A DNA stretch of 39,329 nucleotides, from assembly GCA_005777185.1 (NCBI GenBank), contig SXNL01000204.1, positions 1-39,329 on the forward strand, given 5' to 3'. Shown here in pieces: positions 8,920 through 18,012 of this stretch (position 1 is its first letter; each line of letters begins with the position of its first letter). The notes beneath the pieces are model-generated. The model was not told the origin of the DNA. It ran no database searches and saw only the letters and a list, made by a program, of their open reading frames with translations. Source of the DNA: Myxococcales bacterium. Lineage in GTDB: Bacteria; Myxococcota_A; Polyangia; Polyangiales; Polyangiaceae. The translations under genes and the position numbers were made by a program.

Positions 8920-8922
8920 CAT
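8917..8922 (+). promoter_or_regulatory. TAnnnT hexamer overlapping a stop codon, before the SDR gene
   Basis: TAGCAT uses the TAG stop of the M36 gene as its first half and ends 6 nt before the ATG at 8929. It is 4 of 6 to TATAAT. No ribosome-binding site is visible for the SDR gene. It is one of the recurrent close hexamers in this window. Confidence 0.3.
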
Positions 8923-8928
8923 CCGGTG

Positions 8929-9642
8929 ATGGCCGACATCACGCTGGTGACGGGCGCCGGCGGCGCGCTGGGCTCGGAGGTCGCGCGCGTGCTCGCGGCG
9001 CGCGGCCACAAGCTCGTGCTCTGCGACGGCGCACACGCGGAGGCGCGGCTGGAGACGCTGTCGAGCGAGCTTGGCGCGGGCGTCGCCGTGACGAGCGCGC
9101 AGGACTTCTCCACGCGCCACGCGTACGCGGAGGCCCTCGGGAAGGCCCGCGGGCGGCTCGGCGGTGGCCTGACGGGCGCGTGCCTCGTCGCGGGCGGTTG
9201 GCAAGGTGGCAAGCGCTTCCACGAGACGGATCCCGCGGTGTGGGACGCGATGATCTCGCAGAACCTGGAGACGGTGCGCCGCGCGCTCGAGGCGCTCTTG
9301 CCCCCGATGGTGACCGCGAAGAAGGGGAGCCTCGTCGTCGTGGGCTCCCGCGCCGCGGTGCGGCCGTGGACCAGCGCGAACGCCGCCGCGTACGCGGCGT
9401 CGAAGGCCGCCGTGGTCGCGCTGATGGAGGCGGTCGCCCAGGAGGTGCTCGAGGACGGGGTGCGGATCAACGCGATCCTCCCCAGCACGATGGACACGAA
9501 GGCGAACCGCGGGGCCATGCCCGACGCCGATCCCACGCGGTGGGTGAGCCTCGCCTCTGCCGCGGGCCTCGTGGCGTTCCTCCTGTCGGAGGAGGCGCGC
9601 GACATCTCGGGGGCGGCCATCCCGATCTACGGGAGGGCGTGA
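8929..9642 (+). CDS. Short-chain dehydrogenase/reductase
   Basis: The 237-aa protein is a classical SDR. It has a TGAGGALG nucleotide-binding loop near residue 8 and a catalytic Ser in VVGSRAA. The YAASK catalytic pair follows about 12 residues later. INAILPSTMDT is typical of the region after the active site, and the C-terminus has the usual hydrophobic strand (ISGAAIPIYG). The length is normal for the family. The cofactor is NAD(P); the substrate is unknown. It starts 9 nt after the M36 stop. A GTG at 8926 is an alternative start, but neither start has a Shine-Dalgarno sequence. Confidence 0.88.
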   Translation: MADITLVTGAGGALGSEVARVLAARGHKLVLCDGAHAEARLETLSSELGAGVAVTSAQDFSTRHAYAEALGKARGRLGGGLTGACLVAGGWQGGKRFHETDPAVWDAMISQNLETVRRALEALLPPMVTAKKGSLVVVGSRAAVRPWTSANAAAYAASKAAVVALMEAVAQEVLEDGVRINAILPSTMDTKANRGAMPDADPTRWVSLASAAGLVAFLLSEEARDISGAAIPIYGRA

Positions 9643-9677
9643 CGGCCCTTCACTTCGCGGCTGGGCGGCCGTGTGTG

Positions 9678-9683
9678 TAGAAT
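9678..9683 (+). promoter_or_regulatory. Candidate -10 (TAGAAT) before the SGNH lipoprotein
   Basis: TAGAAT matches TATAAT at 5 of 6 positions and lies 7 nt before the ATG at 9691. It would give a leaderless message from that ATG. No good -35 is seen. If this promoter is real, the earlier in-frame GTG (9673) and ATG (9682) are not used. Confidence 0.4.
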
Positions 9684-9690
9684 GCACGCG

Positions 9691-11139
9691 ATGCGCGCTC
9701 CGCCCTCCCTCCTGGTCGCGACCTTCGCGCTCGGGGCGGTCGCGTGCGAGTGGCGCGTCGCCGAGCGCCCCCCGCCACGGACCGCGATCGCGGCCCGCCC
9801 GGCCGCGCCCCCTCCCACGCCCGCGCCGCCGGGGGAGCCCGCCGTGCCGCCCGCCGAGGAGCTCTCCTTCGATGCGATGATCGTCGAGCCGCGGGCGCCC
9901 GCGTGCCCGCCGGTCGCCGAGGAGCGGCTCGCGTCGTTCCCCTCGCTCTCCGAGCTCGTGCCCGCCGCGATCCCGCCCATCGAGGATCCGCGTGGCACCA
10001 TGGGGACCTTCCATGCGCGCCTCGTCGGCCTCGCGCGCGGCACGGCCACGGATCACGTTCGGATCGCGGTGTACGGCGACTCGAACATGACCCGGGACTA
10101 CGTGACCGGCCAGATGCGGCGCCTCCTGCAGGAGCGCTTCGGGGACGGCGGCCACGGCTTCGTCGCTCTGGGGAGGCCGTGGCCCTGGTACGCGCACGTG
10201 GACGTCGAGCACGATCTCCGGCCGTACCGGAGCTGGCGCTTCTTCGCGACATCGACCCACCGGACCAAGGACGGCCTGTACGGCTTCGCGAACATCGCCG
10301 CAGAGAGCGCCGTCCGTAACGCGACGTCGTGGGTCGCGACGGCCCGGGACGGCGCGCCCGTGGGCACGACGGCGGAGCGCTTCGACGTGTACTACCTCAA
10401 GGCCCCGCTCGGAGGCGCGTTCGAGATCCGCGCGGACGGCGCGCTCGTGCGGCGCGTCCAGACGCGCGCCGCGAAGACGTCCGCCGGCTTCGAGTCGTTC
10501 GAGCTGCCCGACGCACCCCACCGGATCGAGTGCGTCGCGCAGGGGAACGGCAGCGTGAGGCTCTTCGGCGTGACGCTCGAGCGCCGCGCGCCCAGCGTGC
10601 AGGTCGACTCGCTCGGCGTGGGTGCGCTCAACTTCGAGCAGATGACGCACGTCGATCGCGGCACCCGCCGGGAGATGGTAGCCCACCGCAAGTACGATCT
10701 CGTGATCTTCCTCCTCGGCACGAACATGTTCGCGCCCGACATGCACGCCCGGTGGATCCGCGCGGTGACCGACGACTTCCGCGCCGCGCTCCCGGGCACG
10801 CCGATCCTCCTCATGAGCCCGCCGGACTCGGGCGTGACGACGCGCAACTGGACGAGCGACCCCCGCATCAGGCGCCTCTCGATCCAGCTCCGCGACATCG
10901 CCCGGGACCAGGGCCTCGCGTACTGGGACTTCTACCAGGCGATGGGCGGGCCGGGGGCCATCAAGACGTTCATGCAGAAGAAGCTCGCCGAGAAGGACTG
11001 CGTGCACCTCACGCGCGCGGGCGGCTTCGCCATGGGCCAGCGCTTCGTGCACGCCATGATGGAGGAGACGCGGGCGTACGCGGCGGCGCACCCGGCGGCG
11101 GGGTGCGAGCCCTCATCCCCACGGCCTCCCCCTCCGTGA
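9691..11139 (+). CDS. SGNH/GDSL-family hydrolase lipoprotein
   Basis: The 482-aa product opens with a signal peptide ending GAVAC, a plausible lipobox, then a Pro/Ala-rich linker. SGNH hallmarks are present: YGDSN (Ser131, block I), LLGTN (343-345, block III) and DCVH (Asp436, His439, block V). An inserted beta-rich region of about 170 aa lies between blocks I and III. It resembles the carbohydrate-binding insert of peptidoglycan O-acetylesterases such as Ape1. A role in deacetylating envelope or extracellular polysaccharide is therefore plausible but unproven. The last 27 nt overlap, tail to tail, with the EEP hydrolase gene. In-frame starts at 9673 (GTG) and 9682 (ATG) are alternatives; 9691 gives the cleanest signal peptide. 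Confidence 0.82.
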   Translation: MRAPPSLLVATFALGAVACEWRVAERPPPRTAIAARPAAPPPTPAPPGEPAVPPAEELSFDAMIVEPRAPACPPVAEERLASFPSLSELVPAAIPPIEDPRGTMGTFHARLVGLARGTATDHVRIAVYGDSNMTRDYVTGQMRRLLQERFGDGGHGFVALGRPWPWYAHVDVEHDLRPYRSWRFFATSTHRTKDGLYGFANIAAESAVRNATSWVATARDGAPVGTTAERFDVYYLKAPLGGAFEIRADGALVRRVQTRAAKTSAGFESFELPDAPHRIECVAQGNGSVRLFGVTLERRAPSVQVDSLGVGALNFEQMTHVDRGTRREMVAHRKYDLVIFLLGTNMFAPDMHARWIRAVTDDFRAALPGTPILLMSPPDSGVTTRNWTSDPRIRRLSIQLRDIARDQGLAYWDFYQAMGGPGAIKTFMQKKLAEKDCVHLTRAGGFAMGQRFVHAMMEETRAYAAAHPAAGCEPSSPRPPPP

Positions 11140-12096
11140 TGAAGCCGGGCCCGAGCCGTTCCCCGTGACCAGGCAGCTCCCGATCATCGGCACGTGGTCG
11201 GACAGCTTGTGGAACACGCTCCGCCCATCGCCGAACGGCGCCGTCGCGTCGAACTCGAGCCACCGCACCGCGCGCGAGGCGAAGACGTGGTCGAGGTGCA
11301 TGCGCATCGACATGAAGCCAGCCGTGGGGAAGTCGCGCAGCGCCTCGACGGAGCGCCCCGTGAAGAGGCCGAAGGCGTCTTGCATCCCGCGCTCCCGGGT
11401 CAGGTAGCGGTAGACGGGCGAGCCCGGCAGGGCGTTGAAGTCCCCCGCCACCACCCACGCGTCGCCGCCCTTCGCGGCATGGACGAAGTCGACGAGGCGC
11501 CTCGCCTCCTCGAGCTGGTTCTTCCCCCACCCGAGTCGCCGCGGCTCCGTCCAGAACTCGGGGGCGAACGTGGCAGGCAAGGACAGGTGGGTGTTGAAGA
11601 CGTCGACCTCGGCCCCGTCGTCCGCGCGGACGCGCACGTGCGCGCACACGCGCGTCTGCTTGACGCCGGCGAAGGCCTCGACGCGCCGGTGTGTGATGTC
11701 GTGGGGCTCGTCGGTGTTGTGGACGCCGACGTGGAGGCCCTGGCGGACGAGGACGGCGAGGCCCGTTGTGTACAGCGGCTTCTTCCTGACGACGTACTCG
11801 TGGGCCGGGAAGTAGAACGCGCGGTAGCGCTCGTCCTTGCCGCGCCTGACGAGCGCGACGTGGAGATCGGAGGCGAAGCGCGCGAGCTGGCTGGCGTCAT
11901 CGCCGCTCGACGTGCCGGCCATGTCCGAACGCCACGAGACCGCCTCGACCTCCTGCAGGCAGAGCACGTCGATGACGGGATCGATCGACGCGAGCGCCTC
12001 GGCGATCTTGCGCATCCCCGAGCGCGTGCTCGCGATCCCGCGCGTCGCGTGACCGAAGTAGCGGACGTTGTAGGAGGCGATCTTGAGGCGAGCCAC
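11113..12096 (-). CDS. Endonuclease/exonuclease/phosphatase (EEP) family hydrolase
   Basis: The 327-aa protein has the EEP fold signatures in order: KIASYNVRYF near the start, LCLQEVE (metal-binding Glu), VVAGDFNALPGS (catalytic Asp/Asn), LDHVFAS and a terminal SDHVP. Members are Mg-dependent phosphodiesterases acting on nucleic acids, phospholipids or inositol phosphates. The substrate cannot be told here. No signal peptide is visible, so it is probably cytoplasmic. It starts with GTG directly after the TGA of the histidine kinase (0-nt gap), and the kinase's last codons supply GGAG, so translation is likely coupled. It is the last gene of the Grx-BolA-kinase run. Confidence 0.87.
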   Translation of the reverse strand: MARLKIASYNVRYFGHATRGIASTRSGMRKIAEALASIDPVIDVLCLQEVEAVSWRSDMAGTSSGDDASQLARFASDLHVALVRRGKDERYRAFYFPAHEYVVRKKPLYTTGLAVLVRQGLHVGVHNTDEPHDITHRRVEAFAGVKQTRVCAHVRVRADDGAEVDVFNTHLSLPATFAPEFWTEPRRLGWGKNQLEEARRLVDFVHAAKGGDAWVVAGDFNALPGSPVYRYLTRERGMQDAFGLFTGRSVEALRDFPTAGFMSMRMHLDHVFASRAVRWLEFDATAPFGDGRSVFHKLSDHVPMIGSCLVTGNGSGPASSRRGRPWG

Positions 12097-13410
12097 TCAG
12101 GCGTGCTCCGGCTCCAGCGTGAAGAGGAAGGTCGCACCCCGGTCCACCGCGCTCTCGGCCCAGATGTGGCCACCGTGGCGGCGCACGATGCGCGCGACCG
12201 TGGCCAGGCCGATGCCCGTGCCCTCGAAGTCATGGCTCGAGTGGAGGCGCTGGAACGCGGCGAAGAGCTTGCCGGCGTAGACCGGATCGAAGCCCGCACC
12301 GTTGTCGCGCACCGCGAACACGGTGGGGCGCGCCGACGAGGAGGCGAAGACATCGACGCGGGCGGCCTCGCGACCGCGCGTGAACTTCCAGGCGTTGGCG
12401 AGCAAGTTGACGAGGAGGATACCCACGAGCTGCGGATCGGCGTTGGCGAGCAGACCCGGGGCGATCGACACCTCGACGAGGCCGTCAGGCTCCGCCGCCC
12501 TCAGCTTCTCCACGACGGAGGCGGCGACGACCGACAGGTCGACCACCTCGCGCCGGACGTCGCGCCGCGAGGCGTGCGAGAGATCCAGGAGCGCATCGAT
12601 GAGCTGGTTCATCTGGCGGGCGGCGGCCTGCACGTGGCGGAGGTAGCGTCGGCCCTCGTCGTCGAGGCGCGCGGCCTGCTCGTCGAGCAAGATCTCCGAG
12701 AACCCCGCCATGCTGCGGAGGGGCGCGCGGAGGTCGTGGGCGACCGCGGCGCTGAACGCCTCCAGCTCCCCGTTGGCGACCTCGAGCTCCGTCGTGCGAT
12801 CGCGCACCCGCTGCTCCAGCTCCGCGTAGAGGCGGGCGTTCTCGATCGCGAGGCCCGCCCGGTCGGCCATGTCCGACAGGAGGGTCAGATCGTCCTCGGT
12901 GTAGCCCCGACCCGGCCGGCTCCGGAAGAGGGAGAGCACGCCGAGGGTCGTCCCCTTGGCGCGGATGGGCACGACGCAGAAACTGTGGATGTTGATGCGG
13001 AGGACCAGCGGCCTGAGCACCTCGTCCGACTGGGCCGCGACCTCTTCCGGCTCGATCTCGCGCACGAGGCGCGCCTCGCCGGTGCGGATGACCGTGGCGG
13101 TGATGCTCGCCCCGGAGCGCGTCAACGGGGGGAGCTGCTCGAGCCCGGTCCGGAAGTCCGCCTCGAAGGCGGGATCGCGGTGGGCGCTGGCGGCGTTGAG
13201 GAGGTGCTCTCCGTCCGTGTCGATCAGGGTGACGAGGCACCCGTCGCCGACGCGGTCAGCCGACGCGCGCACGATGGTCCGGAGCAGCGCGTCGTAGTCG
13301 GTCGCGGTCGAGGCGAACACGTGCGACACGTCGGCCAGGACCCGCAGTCGCGAGTCGACTCCGTCGAGCCTCGCGCTCGACGGTCCATCCTCCACCTCGG
13401 CGTCGCTCAT
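12097..13410 (-). CDS. Soluble GAF-domain sensor histidine kinase
   Basis: The 437-aa protein has a GAF domain (about residues 25-195), a short coiled coil, a HisKA dimerisation domain with the phospho-acceptor in AVAHDLRAP (His225), and an HATPase_c domain. The last shows an N-box (NLLANAWKFT), G1 (DNGAGFD) and G2 (GTGIGLA). No membrane segment is present, so it senses a cytoplasmic ligand or light/redox cue through GAF. The HATPase and H-box resemble phytochrome-type kinases, but no bilin-lyase Cys/PHY region is present. No response regulator lies nearby, so it is an orphan. A TATACT element sits 10 nt upstream, in the 21-nt gap after bolA, so it may also be transcribed alone. Confidence 0.92.
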   Translation of the reverse strand: MSDAEVEDGPSSARLDGVDSRLRVLADVSHVFASTATDYDALLRTIVRASADRVGDGCLVTLIDTDGEHLLNAASAHRDPAFEADFRTGLEQLPPLTRSGASITATVIRTGEARLVREIEPEEVAAQSDEVLRPLVLRINIHSFCVVPIRAKGTTLGVLSLFRSRPGRGYTEDDLTLLSDMADRAGLAIENARLYAELEQRVRDRTTELEVANGELEAFSAAVAHDLRAPLRSMAGFSEILLDEQAARLDDEGRRYLRHVQAAARQMNQLIDALLDLSHASRRDVRREVVDLSVVAASVVEKLRAAEPDGLVEVSIAPGLLANADPQLVGILLVNLLANAWKFTRGREAARVDVFASSSARPTVFAVRDNGAGFDPVYAGKLFAAFQRLHSSHDFEGTGIGLATVARIVRRHGGHIWAESAVDRGATFLFTLEPEHA

Positions 13411-13420
13411 CGCAGCACCG

Positions 13421-13426
13421 AGTATA
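13421..13426 (-). promoter_or_regulatory. Candidate -10 (TATACT) before the GAF kinase
   Basis: The minus strand reads TATACT, 5 of 6 to TATAAT, in the 21-nt gap between bolA and the kinase and 10 nt before its ATG. No -35 is visible. It suggests an internal promoter with a very short leader. Confidence 0.4.
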
Positions 13427-13431
13427 GCCGC

Positions 13432-13689
13432 TCAACCCGCGCGCGTCGTCAGCCGGTCGACCGCGTGCACGGGCGCCCGGTCCCCGGTCATCAGGTGTGC
13501 GATCGCGCCGTACACCATCCGCTGGCACACGAGCATGCCCTTCCCCGCGAACACGGGGGACACGACCTCGATGGTGAAGTGCCCTCCGCCGCCCGCCACC
13601 TCGACGGCCGCGCCCGGGATCTTCTCCGCGATCGCTCCGCGGATCGCCGCGCAGACGTCCCCCACGAAGTCGGTCGGGTGCTCGCTCAT
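13432..13689 (-). CDS. BolA-family protein (IbaG-like)
   Basis: The 85-aa protein carries the BolA core: GGGGHFTIEVVSPVFAGK, then CQRMVYGAI, then a C-terminal VHAVDRL. The Gln in place of the histidine of classical BolA, and the VYG and HAV segments, resemble E. coli IbaG. BolA proteins bind CGFS monothiol glutaredoxins through a shared [2Fe-2S] cluster and act in iron sensing or Fe-S trafficking. The gene starts 2 nt after the stop of a CGFS glutaredoxin gene, which strongly supports that partnership. The true start is ATG 13689; the frame remains open further upstream only inside the glutaredoxin gene. Confidence 0.88.
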   Translation of the reverse strand: MSEHPTDFVGDVCAAIRGAIAEKIPGAAVEVAGGGGHFTIEVVSPVFAGKGMLVCQRMVYGAIAHLMTGDRAPVHAVDRLTTRAG

Positions 13690-13691
13690 CG

Positions 13692-14624
13692 TCAGTACCT
13701 CGGGACCTTCGGGTCCACGGTCTGGCTCCACGCGTCGATGCCCCCCTCGAGGTTGTAGACCTTGCGGAAGCCCTCCGCGAGGAAGCGCTCGGCCGCCACG
13801 CGGCTGCGCATCCCGTGGTGGCAGTGGAAGACGATCGTGGTCCCCTTGTCGAGGCCGCGCAGGTAGGCCTCGCCGCCCGCGTCGAGGTGCCGCGCGTCCG
13901 CGATCTTCGCCTTGTCGCGCTCGCCCGCCGTGCGCACGTCGAACAGCTCGAATTTCTCGCCTCGCCCGATCCACGCGGCGAGCTCACGCGGGCCGAGCGA
14001 CTTCACCGACGCCGGCTCGTTGGGGTTCTCGATGCGGAACGCCCCGCCGTCCGGCGTCTCGACCCACGCGATCGACATGCCGTTCGCGCGGGGGGCGCTC
14101 GCGCGATCGACGAGGATCGTGACGCCGTTCGCGACGACCTCGAAGTCGCCCGGCTTCCTGGGACCGAAGAACAGATCGTAGGCGAACGACCCGTCGACCT
14201 CGAGCCGGAGCCTGTCGTCGCCGCCCTCGTCGGCCTCGAGGAACGCCCTCCTGGCCTCGTCGCTGATCGTGAGAACCGGCGGATCCGTCGCCTCCGGCGC
14301 GGCCGGGGACGCCGACACCCCGAGCGCCTTCGCGAGATCGCCCTGCGCGTGCATGTCCTTAACGATGTCGCAGACGCCGACGAACTCGCCGTCGATGTAG
14401 AGCTGCGGGATGGTCGGCCACTCGGCGAACTCCTTGATCCCGTCGCGGATGGCCGGATCGGTCAGCACGTTCACGGTGCTGTACGGAGCGCCCACCTGGT
14501 TCAGGATCTGCACCACCTGGGCGGAGAACCCGCACTGGGGGAAGTGCTTGTTGCCCTTCATGAAGAGGACGACCTTGTTCTTCTTCAGCGTGTCTTCGAT
14601 GCGCGTGCGGACCTCGGGGGACAT
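13692..14624 (-). CDS. Three-domain CGFS glutaredoxin / IscA-like / rhodanese protein
   Basis: The 310-aa protein fuses three sulfur/iron modules. Residues 1-105 are a monothiol glutaredoxin of the Grx4 type: KGNKHFPQCGFS with Cys31, WPTIPQLYIDGEFVG, and a CDI segment. Residues about 117-205 resemble the HesB/IscA fold (LTISDEARRAF to FRIENPN), but all three cluster-binding cysteines of IscA are missing. Residues about 210-305 are a rhodanese with active-site loop HCHHGMRS (Cys268). It probably carries or passes Fe-S clusters with the BolA protein encoded next, and may handle persulfide sulfur. ATG 14624 has AGAGAGG upstream. A longer in-frame opening reaches into the divergent prkA gene and is rejected. 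Confidence 0.9.
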   Translation of the reverse strand: MSPEVRTRIEDTLKKNKVVLFMKGNKHFPQCGFSAQVVQILNQVGAPYSTVNVLTDPAIRDGIKEFAEWPTIPQLYIDGEFVGVCDIVKDMHAQGDLAKALGVSASPAAPEATDPPVLTISDEARRAFLEADEGGDDRLRLEVDGSFAYDLFFGPRKPGDFEVVANGVTILVDRASAPRANGMSIAWVETPDGGAFRIENPNEPASVKSLGPRELAAWIGRGEKFELFDVRTAGERDKAKIADARHLDAGGEAYLRGLDKGTTIVFHCHHGMRSRVAAERFLAEGFRKVYNLEGGIDAWSQTVDPKVPRY

Positions 14625-14631
14625 GCAGGCC

Positions 14632-14660
14632 TCTCTAGCCGCGATGCCGCATTTCCTCAA
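14632..14660 (-). promoter_or_regulatory. Candidate sigma-70-type promoter of the glutaredoxin-BolA operon
   Basis: On the minus strand TTGAGG (14660-14655) and TAGAGA (14637-14632) are separated by exactly 17 nt. The -10 ends 7 nt before the ATG at 14624, so the transcript would start at or beside the start codon. The AGAGAGG there would then not serve as a ribosome site on that transcript. This is the only close hexamer in the window with a reasonable -35. Confidence 0.4.
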
Positions 14661-14705
14661 GCCCGGCGGGTCCGTTTCGAACGCCCACGCCGCCCGAAGG
14701 TAGGG

Positions 14706-14711
14706 TACGCT
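14706..14711 (+). promoter_or_regulatory. TAnnnT hexamer before prkA
   Basis: TACGCT ends 7 nt before the prkA ATG (14719) and no Shine-Dalgarno sequence is visible. The 94-nt divergent region holds this element and the glutaredoxin promoter, with no evident overlap. Confidence 0.3.
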
Positions 14712-14718
14712 CCGGTGC

Positions 14719-16782
<2,064 letters not shown>

Positions 16783-16792
16783 GACCCGCGCC

Positions 16793-17629
16793 GTGGTGAA
16801 CGCGAACGCACCCGCCGACACGAGCGCAAACCAGGAGACCGTCGTCTGGAGGTTCCCCTGGAAGCGGATCGATCCGGTCCGCGTCGACCTCGCGGTGGCC
16901 GCGGCCCTGGGCGAGTTCCCGGGCGCGCGCGTATCCGGGCGCGGCGTCCTGGCGACGGCGACCGCCGCGCCGAACAGCGCGCGCACCTTCGTCATCGCGT
17001 TCCCTGTGGACCTCGTGTCCTCGTCGCTCGAGGCGTTCGAGCACCCGCCGCCGACGGTGGACGGGATGGCGTACGGCCGCTTCGTCATCCTGGCCGACGA
17101 CGACCTCGGCGCGGGTGCGCTCCTCGAGGCTCGGCGCAACGAGGGGATGTTCACGCTGATGAAACGCCTCGTGGCGTCGATCGCGAGCCGGCTCGACGGC
17201 GTCGAGGACGGGGACCGCGTCACCTCCGCGAAGGCGCTCCTCCCGAGCCTCTTCTCGCGCTGGGACGACGTGATGAACTGGGCGCGCGCCCAGCACGAGG
17301 TCGCGGACGTCGAGGAGGACTCCTTCATGCTGGATGTGCGCGTGCCCGGCACGTCCAGCCAGCAGGTCGAAGTGCTCACGTTCGAGGCGTGGTCCGAGCC
17401 GTGGATCGTGCTCTGGTCCACCGTGTGCGGGGCCGACCAACTCACCGCGGAGGAGGCGATCGGGCGCAACGCCGACGCGACGTTCGCGGTGCTGGCGAAG
17501 GACGAGGACGTGTACCGCGTCTGCTGGTCGTGCCCGCTGCGGGTGCTCTCGGGCGCGCGCTTCGACCAGATGCTGTCGCGCTTCGCGGAGGAAGCGGCGA
17601 CGCTCAGGGACGAGCTCGATCCGGCTTGA
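16793..17629 (+). CDS. Hypothetical protein, possible YbjN/secretion-chaperone-like fold
   Basis: The 278-aa protein has no signal peptide or membrane segment. The second half (about residues 155-270) shows alternating strands and helices: an Asp/Glu-rich start, VEVLTFEAWSEPW, then IVLWSTV, ATFAVLAKDED, and a final long helix. This resembles the YbjN / type III secretion chaperone-like fold, but no catalytic residue stands out. The assignment is tentative. It follows prkA by 10 nt and is probably co-expressed, so it may be a partner or substrate of the kinase. The start is GTG 16793 or the adjacent GTG 16796; no strong ribosome site is visible. Confidence 0.65.
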   Translation: MVNANAPADTSANQETVVWRFPWKRIDPVRVDLAVAAALGEFPGARVSGRGVLATATAAPNSARTFVIAFPVDLVSSSLEAFEHPPPTVDGMAYGRFVILADDDLGAGALLEARRNEGMFTLMKRLVASIASRLDGVEDGDRVTSAKALLPSLFSRWDDVMNWARAQHEVADVEEDSFMLDVRVPGTSSQQVEVLTFEAWSEPWIVLWSTVCGADQLTAEEAIGRNADATFAVLAKDEDVYRVCWSCPLRVLSGARFDQMLSRFAEEAATLRDELDPA

Positions 17630-17690
17630 GCCGCGTCGAGGGGGGCCGAGATGCCCCGTCGCGCTCCGCCGGGTCGCGATTGTGACGGAA

Positions 17691-17709
17691 GAGGCCAGCG
17701 CGTGGCCTC
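17691..17709 (+). other. Perfect 7-bp hairpin between two genes
   Basis: GAGGCCA-GCGCG-TGGCCTC forms a 7-bp stem with a 5-nt loop, 61 nt after the previous stop and 21 nt before the next ATG. No T-tract follows, so it is not a canonical terminator. It sits just upstream of a TGCTACATT element and could also be an operator or a Rho-independent end without a U-tract. Confidence 0.4.
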
Positions 17710-17713
17710 GAGG

Positions 17714-17722
17714 TGCTACATT
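17714..17722 (+). promoter_or_regulatory. Candidate extended -10 before the small coiled-coil gene
   Basis: TGCTACATT (TGn plus TACATT, 4 of 6) ends 8 nt before the ATG at 17731. No -35 is seen at the right distance, which lies inside the hairpin at 17691-17709. It is the same TGCTACAnT string as at 136-144 and 20836-20844. Confidence 0.35.
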
Positions 17723-17730
17723 GCGGAGCG

Positions 17731-18012
17731 ATGAGCACGCTGAAGAAGAACCTGGTCCAGCAAGGCATGAAGCTGATGGGCGATCCGCGGGTCGCGAAGA
17801 TCATGCAGGACGAGCGCGTGATGAAGGCGTTGATGGGCGCGATGAGCGTGCCCGGGAAGGTGACGACGTTCACCACCGAGCAGGTCGAGAAGCTCGCCAA
17901 GGCGATGAGCCTGGCGACGGAGGACGAGGTGAACGACCTGCGCCGGACGATCCGGCGGCTCGAGGAGGACGTCGCGCGGCTGGAGAAGGAGAAGGCCACG
18001 AAGAAGGGGTGA
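17731..18012 (+). CDS. Small helical protein with C-terminal coiled coil (phasin-like)
   Basis: The 93-aa protein is predicted almost all helix. Residues 1-45 are rich in Met and Lys (GMKLMGDPRVAKIMQDE). Residues 60-92 form a heptad-patterned coiled coil (VNDLRRTIRRLEEDVARLEKE) with a Lys-rich tail. Small proteins of this kind are often labelled phasin-like, i.e. polyhydroxyalkanoate-granule or membrane-surface binding, but no specific motif proves this. ATG 17731 is preceded by GGAG. Its TGA overlaps the GTG of the glycosyltransferase gene by 4 nt, so the two are translationally coupled. Confidence 0.75.
   Translation: MSTLKKNLVQQGMKLMGDPRVAKIMQDERVMKALMGAMSVPGKVTTFTTEQVEKLAKAMSLATEDEVNDLRRTIRRLEEDVARLEKEKATKKG

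Noticed and set aside
8371..11091. 906-codon minus-strand frame opposite the M36, SDR and SGNH genes
   Set aside because: Crosses three real genes and encodes no recognisable domain.
11194..13758. 854-codon plus-strand frame opposite the EEP hydrolase, GAF kinase and BolA genes
   Set aside because: Antisense shadow; the minus-strand products all carry clear family motifs.
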